Shown in pieces: positions 39,223-50,338 of a stretch of 64,000 nt of DNA. The notes beneath the pieces are model-generated. The model was not told the origin of the DNA. It ran no database searches and saw only the letters and a list, made by a program, of their open reading frames with translations. How positions within the stretch are numbered: the stretch's first letter is position 1; each line of letters opens with the position of its first letter. The stretch comes from Diadophis punctatus similis (Eukaryota; Chordata; Lepidosauria; Squamata; Dipsadidae): the NCBI GenBank assembly GCA_023053685.1, contig JALIGW010000058.1:1328637-1392636 (forward strand), given 5' to 3'. Both the position numbers and the translations under genes were made by a program.

Positions 39223-39280
<58 letters not shown>
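39222..39280 (+). repeat. (ATC)n microsatellite
   Basis: About 19 ATC units preceded by AAC units. Confidence 0.95.
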
Positions 39281-39281
<1 letters not shown>

Positions 39282-39354
39282 CTCTTGCCATGTGCATGGG
39301 TATATGCAGGTAGTAGGCATAATTCCTCTTTGACAAAAAGTGAGCTATTGCAGA

Positions 39355-40135
39355 ATACCAGAGTTGGAAGGGATCTTGGAGGTCCTCTAGTCCAACCCCC
39401 TGCTCATGCAGGAGACCCTATGAATGTGATGGCGAACCTATGGCACGCGTGCCACAGGTGGCACGCGGAGCCATATCTGAGGGCACACGAGGCATTGCCC
39501 TATGTCAGTTCCAGCGCGCATGTGCGGGCTGGCCAGCTGATTTTCAGCCTTCCAGAGGGCAGGGGGGAGGTCATTTTCACCCTCCCCAGGCTTCAGGAAA
39601 GCCTCCGGAGCCTGTGGATGGCGAAAAACGGACCCAACAGGCCTACCGGAAGTTCGGAAACAAACTTCCAGTTGGGCCGTTGGGTCCATTTTTCGCCATC
39701 CACAGGCTCCGGAGGCTTCAGTGAGCCCTGCACTCATGCGCAGGGGGGTAGTGCGTGCATGCACATGGGGAGGGCATTGCATTATGGGTGTGGACACACA
39801 CGCACGCACTATCGCATGCGTGCGTGCCCTTTTGGCACCTGAGCAAAAAAAGGTTTGCCATCACTGCCCTATGCCATTCTGGATAAATGGCTGTCCAAAT
39901 CTCTTCTTGAAAGCCTCCAGTGATGAAGCATCCACAACTTCTGGTGGCAAGCTGTTCCACTGGTTAATTGTTCTCGCTGTTAGGAACTTTCTTCTTATTT
40001 CCAGGTTGCTTCTCTCCTTCATTGGTTTCCATCCGTTGCTTCTTGTCTGCCTTCAGGTGTTTTGGAGAATAGCTGAACCCCTTTTTTGTGGCAGCCCCTC
40101 AAATATTGGAAGATGGCTATCATGTCGCCCCCTCT
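39355..40135 (-). mobile_element. CR1 3' end (antisense) with an inserted MITE
   Basis: 39355-39423 and 39867-40135 form one antisense CR1 (gagttggaagggatcttgga ... ctcaaatattggaagatggc). The MITE at 39424-39866 separates them. Confidence 0.85.
39424..39866. mobile_element. hAT-type MITE (GATGGCGAACC family), 443 bp
   Basis: Ends gtgatggcgaacctatggc and ggtttgccatcactg. Target duplication ccctatga / ccctatgc (39416-39423, 39867-39874). The interior is mostly an inverted duplication around gaagttcggaaac / gtttcc (about 39590-39715). Confidence 0.82.
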
Positions 40136-40455
40136 AGTATGCCCCACAGATTTTGAGGAGGAGGGCTCGATAACGGCTCCTGGGGAGATCTGTGGAGATT
40201 CTAACCCCCCTCCCAAAACCCACAAGAGGGGGATAGCTCTGATGGGGAGAGAGGAGGGGACTAGAATGGGGTCTCCGAAGACCCTTTTTCCTGGGGAAGC
40301 AGAAATTAAAGCCAATTCATTGATGGGCCCCATGCTGAAATCAGTCTTCTAAACTGGAGGTCACCTCCCCCCCCCTTTTTACTTTTGGGGCTTCTCCAGG
40401 TGTGCTCAGGGCACTGCCAGAATTCTCAGACCCCTTGGCTGAAGCAGGGAGGGGG
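40136..40455. other. No assigned feature
   Basis: Continues from an interrupted CR1 into sequence without repeat or gene signatures. C and G homopolymer runs near 40365 and 40450. Confidence 0.3.
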
Positions 40456-40747
40456 GGAAGTGTTAGATAGTGGGTAAGGATCACAGGAGACAGACGTCGG
40501 AACAGCTCTTTTACTTAGCTCACTCAAGCAACCAACCAACGAAAGATGGTCTGACAGCTACTCTTTTATAGAGGGCTGTCAGACACAACAACCAATAGCG
40601 TTTGAGCATTCAAATGCTGGACCTGGGTGAAAACAGACAGTTCAGTTAGAGTTCACCTAGAACATAACAAACAAGAGTTCAGTCAGAGTTCAGCTAGATG
40701 TAACAAGTTAGAGTTCAGTTAGAGGTCAGTCAGAACACAACAGGAAG
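40456..40747 (-). mobile_element. Solo LTR, 282 bp
   Basis: 40461-40742 starts TGTTA and ends CACAACA, with identical 5-bp flanks ggaag (40456-40460, 40743-40747). A TATA-like ctataaaagag lies on the minus strand near 40563-40573, so transcription would run leftward. It contains degenerate repeats of agttcagttagagttca. No internal domain remains; the family is unknown. Confidence 0.75.
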
Positions 40748-40832
40748 AGTGGCTGAAATGCTGATGAAAGGATGGGAGATTGCCCACTCGTACTCCGGAT
40801 GGATGCTTCTCATAAGAAAAGCCTGGGAAACG

Positions 40833-41090
40833 GCCGCAGGTGTGAAATGCTACCGGTTCGGCCCGGTTCTGGCGTACCTGTAGCGGCAGCCGCCAGTGGA
40901 TCGGAGAACCAATAGCGGTGGCAGTGCGAGACTCCGCCTGCCCACCCGGACGTTGCCATTTTCTTGTTTTTATCCCTCTGCGCATGTGCAAAGCCTTCTG
41001 CGCATGCGCAGAGGGTTAAAAACTGTGCGCGACGGTGGTGCGCGCTTCCGAACCAGTAGGAAAGGTAAGTAGATTTCACCGCTGGATAGG
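40833..41090. mobile_element. MITE family D relative
   Basis: caggtgtgaaatgctaccgg on the left and ccagtaggaaaggtaagtag / atttcaccgctgg on the right form approximate inverted ends. The interior has ctgcgcatgtgca and tgcgcatgcgca words (about 40978-41008). Confidence 0.6.
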
Positions 41091-41389
41091 GGATTTGTGC
41101 AGGTTTGAGGAGCTGGGGGGGGGGCATCAAGGAAAGCCATCACACCCCACCCCACCCAACCATGACGGAGTCTTTTCAAGTACATTAACCTCACTTTCTA
41201 ATCCACTGATTTAACAATCTTAAGGCTATTAGAGATCTTCAGAACTACACATTTGCAAAGCCACCTGATAATTTTACCTTCATTCCAGAATAAAAGAAAT
41301 GTTCTCTGAAAGCTTAAGAATATGAAGAACTTGAAACAAATGACAAAAGGCTAAACCAGTCTTTAATCTAAGAAAGTAATGAATTCGGG
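41091..41389. other. No assigned feature
   Basis: AT-rich, non-repetitive, nothing coding. Confidence 0.3.
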
Positions 41390-42030
41390 GTGACATGATA
41401 GCAGTCTTCCAGTGTTTGAGGGGCTGCCAGAAAGAAGAGGAGGGGGTCAAGCTATTCTCCAAAGCACCTGAAGGCAGGACAAGAAACAACGGAGGGAAAC
41501 CAATCAAGGAGAGAAGCAACCTGGAATTAAGGAGAAACTTCCCGACAGTGAGGACAATTAACCAGTGGAACAGCTTGCCACCAGAAGTTGTGGCTGCTCT
41601 ATCCCTGGAGATTTTTAAAGAAGAAATTGGACAACCATTTGTCTGAAACGGTATCGGGTCTCCTCCCAAAGGTGCTTTTTTAAGAGGCAACTGGACTTTT
41701 TCTTTGAAGAGGTTTTGCTTCTCATCCAAGAAGCTTCTTCAGCTCTGACTGGATGGGGGGGGGAGGGGGAAGGATTTATACTCCTTGCAGACAGTTGCAT
41801 ATAAATCCTTCCTTCCCCCACCATCCAGTCAGAGCTGAAGAAGCTCCTTGGATGAGAAGCGAAACCTCTTCAAAGAAAAACCAGAAAGTCCAGTTGCCTC
41901 TTGAAAAAGCACCTTTGGGACAACCATGACCTGGATGACTGAGAATCTCCAGAGACATAGGGTCTCTTGTTTGAGCAGAGGGTTGGACTAGAAGACCTCC
42001 AAAGTCCCTTCCAGCTCTGTTATTCTAGGT
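41390..42030 (+). mobile_element. CR1 3' end split by a Penelope-like fragment
   Basis: 41390-41665 (gacatgatagcagtcttcca ... ctgaaacggtatcgggtctc) and 41958-42030 (tagggtctcttgtttgagca ... cagctctgttattctagg) belong to one CR1. The Penelope-like block 41666-41957 lies between and repeats the junction words gggtctc. Confidence 0.8.
41666..41957. mobile_element. Penelope-like non-coding block
   Basis: Inverted organisation: ttctcatccaagaagcttct ... agatccttcct (and gatttatactccttgcagac) ... agctgaagaagctccttgga, then gcctcttgaaaaagcacctt and gggacaaccatgacctggat. Confidence 0.6.
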
Positions 42031-42890
42031 TAAATTAAGGGAGTAATATTATTTTGTGATATTAGGATTTGTGCTGTGAGATTTTGGAAATAATGATATA
42101 AATCAACAGCACCTTCATGGCATCTAAATTGTTTAGTCTACCATAAGTCATAACGGAGATTTGAGACTTTATGATTTCTGAAATTGGACATTAGAGGAGA
42201 CTAAAGAACCCAGACATAAAAGGGAAAGCAAATACAATAGAGAGATTTGCCTTTTGTCAGCATTGAGACAAAATGACAGAAAATGGGATGACATCTGAGA
42301 CAATCCAGCAGGTATTTGAAGAATGGGGACAGAAACTAGCACCTACAATGTCAGCAATGCTGTCAGCTTCTATGGATAAGTTATGTCCAACAGATGTTGA
42401 GGAAGAAATGACAGGTGTGAAGGAGAATACTTTGGAAGATTTACTGGATAAAGAGCAGGAACAACCTAGTGCAAAATATATATTTAAAAAAACAAAGAAA
42501 TGGTTGAAATACTGAAACATAAAAAATATGGATTATAAGTCAGAGTTGGCAGTTATACAAATGACAAGCCCAGAAAATGATCTGGATATAATGATTCTTT
42601 ACCGGTTTTACAAAAGAGGTTTGCAAAAGGCTCAAATAAGACTCTTTAGATGAGAAAAGAGAAAGCTGAAGAGAGATCAAATCCTGATATAATCTTTATG
42701 AGTGAAAGATTGAGATTGCTAGAAATAAAAGGACAGAATATAGAGTTGGTTTGTTTGACCAAGGTCAAATCAAGGCACGATTCTATAAAGTTCTTTTTCT
42801 ACTGGTAGCAGAAGTAAAATGTTGATGATTTATGGATTTGTGTATAAGGTAAGAGGTGAGTTATGGGGAGAAGAGATACTTGCATGTAAC
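42031..42890 (+). pseudogene. Degenerate LINE-like or unclassified reading frames
   Basis: A-rich, low-GC block unlike its surroundings. The frame at 42273-42515 encodes MTENGMTSETIQQVFEEWG and an acidic EEEMTGVKENTLEDLLDKE, ending TKKWLKY. It resembles the start of an L1-type ORF1 in composition only. Downstream words (agaaaagagaaagctgaaga, gatattagg) carry stops in all frames. Identity uncertain. Confidence 0.35.
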
Positions 42891-42895
42891 CTTAT

Positions 42896-43292
42896 ATAGG
42901 TAGTCCTCGAATTACAACCATTCATTTAGCGACCATTTAAAGTTACAACAGCACTGAAAAAAGTGATTTATAACCATTTTTCATGCTTATGACTGCACCC
43001 TCCCCATGGTCACGTGATCAAAATTCAGACACTTGGCAACTGATTTGTATTTATGACGGTCACAGTGTCCTGGGGTCACATGATCCCCTTTTGCGACCTT
43101 CTGACAAGCAGCCTCAGTGGGGAAACCAAATCCACTTAACAGTCGTATTGCTAATTTAACAAATGCAGCGATTCACTTAACAACGGTGGCAAGAAAGGTC
43201 GTAAAAGGGGGCAAATCTCACTGAAGAAATTTCTCACTTAGCAAGATAAATTTTGGGCTCAATTGTGGTCGTAAGTCGAGGACCACCTGTAA
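42896..43292. mobile_element. MITE family A, full length
   Basis: aggtagtcctcgaattacaa to gtcgtaagtcgaggaccacctgt, 397 bp. Contains cacgtgatcaaaattcagac and the right-half cttaacaacggtggcaagaa. Confidence 0.83.
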
Positions 43293-44035
43293 ACATTTTC
43301 TCTTTTTCTTCTTTTTCTGTTCCCTCGCACTTTCTATTCTTTCTCTTTTTCTCTGAGTTTACTTTGTGTGTTCTTTTTAAAAGAAAACTCAATATTTATT
43401 TTTTTTTAAAAGAAGCAACTTCCCTGAGACAATGAGCTGAAAGACATTTTTTGGGAAATCAAAACATATTTCTCTCTTTTTTCCCCCCTGACAGCTTTCA
43501 GCTCCCCAGATGGAGCCATCCTGCCTGGATTGAAGGGTCAACATCTGGAGGAGTCTGGATTGGGGGAGGGGGGAGAGGAGGGGATTCAGGCACCCCGTTT
43601 CATTCCTATTCGGTTCCTGTCTGAGACCGGATCTGCAGAGATGGAAAAAGAGGTTCGGCATCGCTGCTTCCTCGTCCACCAGGGATGAAATCACAACACA
43701 TGACAACCTAAGGGGGGCCCATAGCTGTCAGGAAACGACACAACATCTGGAAGTGCCTCCCTCATTCTTGTCTAAGGAAGTGACAAGGCTCTCGGGAGGC
43801 TCCCTGTAACCCACCAGGCCTCCATCAATTGGCCATCAAAGCCCGGGCAGATGACTTGTGCACACATGACAACACACACACACACACACACACACCACTC
43901 ACTACGGCGTGGCCAACCACATCTGTGCTCCTTATGGGACTCTGTATTTGGCTGAGTCCCTGCAGCAGGTTCAGGCAACCAAGAAGATTTGCAAATATGA
44001 AGATCAACCTTTGGGGGAGGGGGTAAGGCTGCATT
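43293..44035. other. No assigned gene
   Basis: 43300-43470 is T-rich. 43500-43860 is GC-moderate and non-repetitive. A (CA)n lies at 43868-43893. No exon supported. Confidence 0.3.
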
Positions 44036-44039
44036 TAAC

Positions 44040-44640
44040 AGAATAACAGAACAACAGCATTGGAAGGGACCTTGGAGGTCATCTAGTCGAACCCCCTGCT
44101 CAGGCAGGAGACCTTATACCAGTGTTAGTGAACCTTTTCGGCACTGAGTGTTGAAATGGGGGGGCACATGTGTATGTGCCGGAAACTGGAAAGGCAGCCG
44201 CCCAGTGCGCATGTGCGCGCCGGGAAGATGATCTTCCGGTTCCAGTGCGTGCGTGCACACTGGCCACCTGGTCTTCCAGTTTCTGGCACGCATGCGCGTG
44301 TGAAGACCAGCTGACCGGCATGCCGGAACCCGGATGAGCAACAGGCGACGACTCCCATGCCCAGAGATAGCTCTGCGTACCACTTCCGGCACACGTACCA
44401 TAGGTTCGCCCTCACGGTTCTAGAGTCTGAACATCTTTTTTATGGTGTGGCGACCAAAACTGGATGCAGTACTCTAGGTGTGGTCTTACTAAGGCTTTAC
44501 AGAGTGGTCTTAGTACCTCCCTTGATCTTGATTGTATCTCTCTGTTAATGCAGCTTAGGATTGCGTTGGCTTTTTTGGCTGCCAGCGCACAGTGCTGGGT
44601 CCTATTTAACTGGTTGTCCACTAAGACTGCTACTTAAGCG
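44040..44640 (-). mobile_element. CR1 fragment (antisense) with an inserted MITE
   Basis: 44040-44119 is the reverse-complemented CR1 3' end. 44420-44640 is an upstream CR1 part (gtggtcttactaaggcttta ... cagcttaggattgcgttggc). The MITE 44120-44416 lies between, and the intervening CR1 is deleted. Confidence 0.78.
44120..44416. mobile_element. hAT-type MITE (GATGGCGAACC family)
   Basis: cagtgttagtgaaccttttc and ataggttcgccctcac ends. Interior of catgcgcg and gaagatgatcttcc words. Target duplication not recognisable. Confidence 0.72.
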
Positions 44641-44699
44641 GAGGTTGGACTAGAAGACCAAGGTCCCTTCTAATCCTATTATTCTATGTTCTATGTTCT

Positions 44700-45200
44700 A
44701 AGTCAACGATCTGGCAGAGCAAGACCTAATCCTGCAGACAGAAACATCCACGGGGCATGAAAAAGGGCCAGGCCTTTGAGAAGAGCCCCCCTCCCCCCAC
44801 CCCCTGCCAACAGGAGACCCAAAACTAAGGGCCGCCACATCAGGGCCTTTCATGCATTCCAGCCACACCGGCGGAGACCTGGTGCTCCTTGGAAGCATGC
44901 AGCAGCTAAAATAGTAATTGGGGAAAGCGAGCCAATTCCGGGCACATTTGCTGAGCTGGTAACGGCGTGTTCAGTGAGCTGCATCCCTCCAAAGCCACCA
45001 AATTAGAGGAATTCTGCTCCTCTTTAATTTGAAAGTCACCTTTGGGAAATCTCCCATGGCTTCGGCAATGATTTCCCCGCAGGCTGGCTCCTGGGAGGAA
45101 CCTCTCATTCTGATTGTCACACTTTGTGGAGCTTTAAATCAAGGCAGATGAGTCGTAAATCAAGGCCTCGTTTCTGGAAGGAGAAACGCCAAGCTTGGAG
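44700..45200. other. Repeat-poor segment, possible conserved non-coding element
   Basis: 44905-45160 (taaaatagtaattggggaaa, gagccaattccgggcacatt, tgctcctctttaatttgaaa, cttcggcaatgatttcccc) has TAAT-core words and no repeat signature. No exon. Confidence 0.35.
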
Positions 45201-45211
45201 AGACAGTTATG

Positions 45212-45575
45212 CAGGTAGCCCTCGACATATGACCAGAATGGAGTCCAGGGCTAAGTGGAAGCAGTTGTTAAGTGAGCTTTTGCCCCATTTTACAACCTTT
45301 CTGGCCGCAGTTGTTAAGTGAATCACTGCAGTTAGTAACATGGTTGTTAAGAGAATCAGGCTTCCCCATTGACTTTGCTTGTCAGAAGGTCGCAAAAGGT
45401 GAATAGTGACCCCAGGACACAGCAACCGTCATAAATACGAGTCAGTTGTCAAATGTCTGAATTTTGATCACATGACCATAGGGCTGCTGCAATGGTCTTA
45501 AGTGTGAAAAACAGTCATAAGTCACTTTTTCAGTGCCATCATGACTTCAAACAGTCACTAAATGGACCATCTATT
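45212..45575. mobile_element. MITE family A
   Basis: aggtagccctcgacatatga to acagtcactaaatggacc, right terminus eroded. Contains catgaccatagggctgctgc. Confidence 0.78.
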
Positions 45576-45587
45576 ATCTTAGGATCC

Positions 45588-46230
45588 CTTAACAGAGTTG
45601 GAAGGGACTTTGTAGGTCATCTAGTCCAACACACACACCCAAGCAGGAGAACCTGCACCATTTCTGACCGATGGCAGTCCAGTCTCTTCTTGAAAGCCTC
45701 CAGTGATGAAGCTCCTACAACTTCCGAAGGCAACTTCTGTTCCATTGGTTTATTGTTCTCACTGTCAGGAAATTCCTCCTTATTTCCAGGTTGAATCTCT
45801 CCTTGATCAGTTTCCATCCATTATTCCTTGTCTGGCCTTCGGGTGCTTTGGAGAATAGCTTGATCCCCTCCTCTCTGTGTCAGCCCCCTCAAATATTGGA
45901 ACACTCTCTCATATCTCCCCTGGTCCTTCTCTTCACTAGACTAGCCATGCCCGGTTCCTGCAACCGTTTATCGTATGTTTTAGCCTCCAATCCCCTCATC
46001 ATCTTGGTTGCTCTTCTCTGCACTTTTTCTAGATTCTCACCATCTTTTTTATAGTGTGGTGACCAAAACTGGATGCTGTACTCCAGGTGTGGTCTTACTA
46101 AGGCTTTATAGAGTGGTATTAGTACCTCCCTTGATCTTGATTGTATCCCTCTGTTAATGCAACTTAGGATCGTGTTGGCTTTTTTGGCTGTCGCTGCACA
46201 TGGCTGGCTCCTATTTAGCTGGCTGTACCC
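45588..46230 (-). mobile_element. CR1 LINE fragment (antisense)
   Basis: Reverse complement from the 3' motif (gagttggaagggactttgta) through the [19 protein letters not shown] stretch to gctggctcctatttagctgg. Confidence 0.9.
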
Positions 46231-47075
46231 TCCTCTACCTGTTCACTTGTGTGCAAGTGCCACCCAAGTGAGCTGTACTGGGCCCCAGAAGGAGCAGGAC
46301 TGCTGAGTAAGTTTATTTATTCCTGCACTGTGTTTGTGTTGGATGCTGTGATGGATGAATAAAGATGCTTAATTACTTTTATGCACCATCCCCAGTTTGA
46401 AAATTGCACACATATCAGCAAGCTGCAAAAATGCCGCTCGCTCGTACAGTTGCAGAAAGTTAATCGCCTTTTATGCCTGGGCAGGTTTTCAAATGCCTAA
46501 CTTTGAGGCTGTGCTTTGCTGATATTAAACAGCTTTGCTGGCAGAAGTTCTACAGATTTCACCGGGATGCTGCCTTGGGGGAGGGGGGGCACCGAGTCTT
46601 CTTGTTTGACACCCCCTCCCGCCATAAAAACTGAGCTGTAGCTCTGGAGAAGCCCTAATTTCAGGAGGCTGATCAGTATGCTGGAGGCGGCCTCTCAGAT
46701 CTGAGCAGAATTCTCCTAAAACACAAACAAGCCGCTTTATCTGAGCACCGATCTATAATTCTCCGAGAGATTCGGGCACATTATTAATCATCAATCATTA
46801 ATTCCGAATGCTGTGTAAATCTGCAAGTTGGTTCTCTCCAGCGGTGTCACGATTTTGTGGTCTTAACAAAATCCACAGGGAAAAATCTCTTTTAGAGTTG
46901 GGAAATGCTAAAGTTACTTCCCAGAGATAGGAAAGACAGCTGAGAGGTGGCTCCAAGGACCTCCGTTGATCCCAGGAGCTAAGCCGCTCCCCCCAGTAAT
47001 GGGATGGAGGCTCCAGGGTTATTAGGCTAAATGGCGAAACTGGAAAAAGGATACCAATGGAAGAGAATATTTGCA
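46231..47075. other. Repeat-poor segment, possible conserved non-coding element
   Basis: 46390-46560 and 46660-46870 (gcagaaagttaatcgccttt, gctttgctgatattaaacag, attattaatcatcaatcatt) are free of recognised repeats and contain clustered TAAT/ATCA homeodomain-like words. No coding signal. Confidence 0.35.
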
Positions 47076-47084
47076 GCTCAGGGT

Positions 47085-47400
47085 TGAACAGTCCTTGGTG
47101 CTCTCTGAGATTGGTGGTTTTCTTGTAGACCTTTCATGACCCAACTAGGTAACACTGTCGGTGCTAGAAGAGGGAGGGGGCTCTGGAGTGGAGAAGGAGG
47201 GAAGAGGAGGAGAGTGGGGAAGAGTGAGAGGAAGACGGGGAGGGGGAGGAAGAGAAGGAGGAGGAGTGGAGTCCTTAGTGCCCTTTGAGCTTGGCTGTTT
47301 TCTTCCAGACCTTTCATGACCCAACTAGGGAACATCATCAGTGCTAGAAAGGAGGGGGGATTGTGGAGAGAAGGAAGGAGAGACCATCAAGGACCCCACA
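47085..47400. repeat. GGA-associated interspersed repeat, tandem
   Basis: Two copies of gtccttggtgctctctgaga / ttggtggttttcttgtagac around a GGA/GAGG purine block. Confidence 0.6.
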
Positions 47401-48159
47401 GAGAAAAGGGTTCCAGAAACATTATTAGCTGCAGTCAAGTCGATGGGGCGGCACATCTGTATGGGGGACGGGTGTGGCGGGGGGGGGGAAGTCATCTCTT
47501 TATCCCCGTGGGTAGTGCAGCCATTTTGCACCAGGGTAAGAAGCCCCGAGGGCGACCCCCAAGGAAGGAGGCCTTCTAGGGAAAGGTGGGCTTAGCAACA
47601 CAGAGTCCAGAGTCTGATTGTGATGCAAAACTCGGTGTAGAAGAGCTTCTGCCGCCTGGGTTTTAAGCTTGCCAACATTGTTGTGTACCTGTGTTCCCTT
47701 CGACCCCCGCCCCCCCCCCGCATGCGGCCAGGTGCCCCCCCCGCCTTTTGGCAACTGTGTTCTTTCAAACGCCTTTCTGTCTCACGACCCCCCCCCCACA
47801 CACACACAAAAGGGGTTTTGCGCTCCCCAATATTATCCGCAGCTCTTCGCCCACCGAGATTTCCCGGGGCCTCCGCTCCGTGGAAGGCAGGCGAGCGCTA
47901 CTCTGCAACGAGGGGGCTGCTCTTTAACTCTCCCATTCACGGGGACCCTGACTCCATTAGCAATGAAAGGACTGCCCCCCACCCACCCAGCCTGCAGAGG
48001 CGCCCGGCCCCCTCCCCTCCAAAGCCCCGGACTCCAGAAAGGGTCCCGGCAACTTGCATTTTCCTCTCCAGTCTTTTCCACCCTTCAGGGGGCAGTTGGG
48101 GGGGGGGAGTTCTGCCTCTCCCGGTGTACGGAGAGACTCCTCCGGTACCTGCTGGGCTG
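47401..48159. other. GC-rich segment without an assigned gene
   Basis: Several homopolymer G and C runs keep frames open by chance. No consistent splice model and no recognised protein. Confidence 0.3.
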
Positions 48160-48362
48160 CCTGATTTATCCGCCATAAAACCGCCGAAATGAGCCCGAAA
48201 CTCATTGCTGGCTGTAATGGACCTTGACTGTATTGAAGGCGTGTATGTCCGTGTCTGTTTCCGTGTGTCTGGGTGCGTGTGTGTAAAATGTAGTCAAGGT
48301 CCATTACGGCTGCCGATGGAAATCTGCCGACATTCTTGTGGTTTTATCATGGATAAATCAGG
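48160..48362. other. 203-bp imperfect palindrome
   Basis: cctgatttatcc at 48160 pairs with ggataaatcagg at 48351-48362. ataaaacc pairs with ggttttat. A central gtaatggaccttgact (48214-48229) pairs exactly with agtcaaggtccattac (48292-48307). The arms, about 73 nt each, have mismatched bulges; the loop is GT-rich. It could be a structured RNA, an old foldback transposon or a conserved palindromic non-coding element. Confidence 0.65.
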
Positions 48363-48504
48363 CTAAGAGAGAGAGGGGGGGGGGGGGCAGGCGAGCACAG
48401 GAAAATATATCCCGTCGGGCGTGAGAGTGAATATATATCAGGCCACTGTATGGATTAGCCTGTCGGATGGGCTCCGTTTTGAAAGGCATCGGTGTGATTT
48501 CCTT

Positions 48505-48995
48505 GGGAGGGAGGGAGGGAGGGAGGGTGAGGGAGAGAAAAGGGGGGAAGGAAGGAAGGAAGGAAGGGGGAGGGAGGGAGGGAGGGAGGAAGAGGGAGGG
48601 AGAGAAAGGGGGAAGGAAGGAAGGAAGGAGGAGGGAGGGAGGAAGGAAGGAAGAGGGAGGGAGAGGGAGGGAGGGAGAGAAAAGGGGGGAAGGAAGGAAG
48701 AAAGGCAGGGGGAGGAAGGAAGGAAGGAAGGAAGGAAGAGTGGGTAGATGGAAGGCAGAAGGGGGAGGGCGGAAGAAAGGAAGGAAGGATAAAGAAAGGT
48801 GGGGAGGAAGGAAGGAAAAGGAAAGAAGGAAGGAAGGGAGAAAGAAAGAAAAAGAAAGAAAGAAAGAAAGAAAGAAAAAGGGAGGGAGGGAGGGAGAATG
48901 GAAGGAAGGAGAAAGAAAGAGGTGGAGAGGAAGGAAGGGAGAGAGGGAGAAAGGAAGGAAGGAGAGAGGGTGGGTGGGAGGAAAGGAAGGAAGGG
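48505..48995 (+). repeat. Polypurine (GGGA/GGAA/GAAA)n tract
   Basis: About 490 bp almost free of pyrimidines on the plus strand. Long frames through it (E/G/R/K or S/P/L/F-rich) are artefacts. A second tract lies at 49999-50338. Confidence 0.95.
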
Positions 48996-49998
48996 CCCAC
49001 CTCTCAGGAGCCTCTCCTGCAGGGAGACCAGGAATGGATGATGGGCCCAAGACACCTCCTCCTTCCAGGCTGAAGACTTTCTGCTCCGCCCCTCCGCCCC
49101 GCTTCCTCCCTCACCCCAATCCTCCTCCTGGACTGTGGGGAGGCTGAGCTGTGTTTTAGGAGCAGCCCCTCCCCCCCCAGCTGCTCTGCTTCCCTCATTC
49201 CTGTTGGCGGCTTGGTGGGAAGTCCCATTGTGTAGGGAAAAGAGCTGAGCTCCAGAGAAGGTTGTGCAGGCTGATCTCAGAGAAGCAGAGCTCCTGTTTC
49301 CTCGGGTGGGGTGGGGTCCGATTGGAGAAGGGGAGACCTGCTTCTTCTCTCGCTGGGTCTTCCAGAAGACTTCCAAAGCCTTCCTAGGGAAGAAGTCGGC
49401 CAGAAGGAAGATGGTCAGAAGGAAAGGAGGAGGATGGCCCGAGAAGCCTCTGCCAGACGGGGCTCCTCCTGGCTCTGTCCCTGGCCCTGGGTCAGTCTTG
49501 GGGGAGAGGAACCCCCACATCAGATTCTCCCCTCCCTCCCAAAGGAAAGATGGGAACAGGAAGGGAGGAGATGGGGAGGAGGGATAGGAAAGGAAGAAGC
49601 CAGAGGGGAGAGATGGAGGGGAAGGCCTGGAGAACCTCAAAGACCACAAAGAGCTCCCAGGGGCTGCAGGCAGCCAACCATCTTGGCCACAGCTGTGGCC
49701 ACAGAGCCCACCTGAGCAGGCCAGGAGGGGCTTTGGGGCAGGAGGGGGCCGGCCAGCTGACCCGTCCTTTCCCTTCTCTGCAATTGGGGGGGGGGAGAAT
49801 CCTGGTGAACTGCAGCCTGGCGGTTTTCTGCCTCTTTTGTTGCCTCCCTCAATTCGGTCTGAGATTTCTTTCTTTCCCTCTATTATCCAGCCTGATTAAC
49901 TCAACTAGACCTGTCAACTTTTATTCCGCAGACTGGACAGATCTAGAAAGGAAGCTGTTAAAATGCATGAGTTTTTATCACTTTTCTCTTTTCTGGCA
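48996..49998. other. Segment between polypurine tracts
   Basis: Purine-biased, no repeat family recognised. 49840-49975 (tctgagatttctttctttcc, ccagcctgattaactcaact) is AT-richer. No exon supported. Confidence 0.28.
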
Positions 49999-50338
49999 GC
50001 CACCCTGAAATACAGAAGGAAGGAAGGAAGGAGGGAGGGAGGGGAAGGAAGGAAGGAGGGAGGAAAAGGGAAGGAGGGAGGGAAGGAGCAATGGAGGGAG
50101 AGAAGAGAAAGAAATGAGAGAGGGGGGGAGGGAGAGGGAGGGGAGGAAGGAAGAAATGGAGGAAGGAAAGGAGGGAGGGAGGGAAAAGAAGGGAGGGGGA
50201 GGGAGGAAAGGAGGAAGGAAGAAAAGAGTAGGAAGTGAGTGGGAGGGGAAGGAAGGAAGAAGGAAGAGGAAGGAAGGAAGAAATGGAGGAAGGGAGAGAA
50301 AAGAAGGGAGGGAGGGAGGGAAGAGAAGAAAGGAAATG
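49999..50338 (+). repeat. Polypurine (GGAA/GGGA)n tract
   Basis: 340 bp of purine with very few pyrimidines, interrupted by ggagcaatgg near 50085. Confidence 0.95.

Noticed and set aside
47401..48159. Host gene in overlapping GC-rich frames on both strands
   Set aside because: Frames stay open because of G and C homopolymers; no conserved motif and no consistent splice sites.
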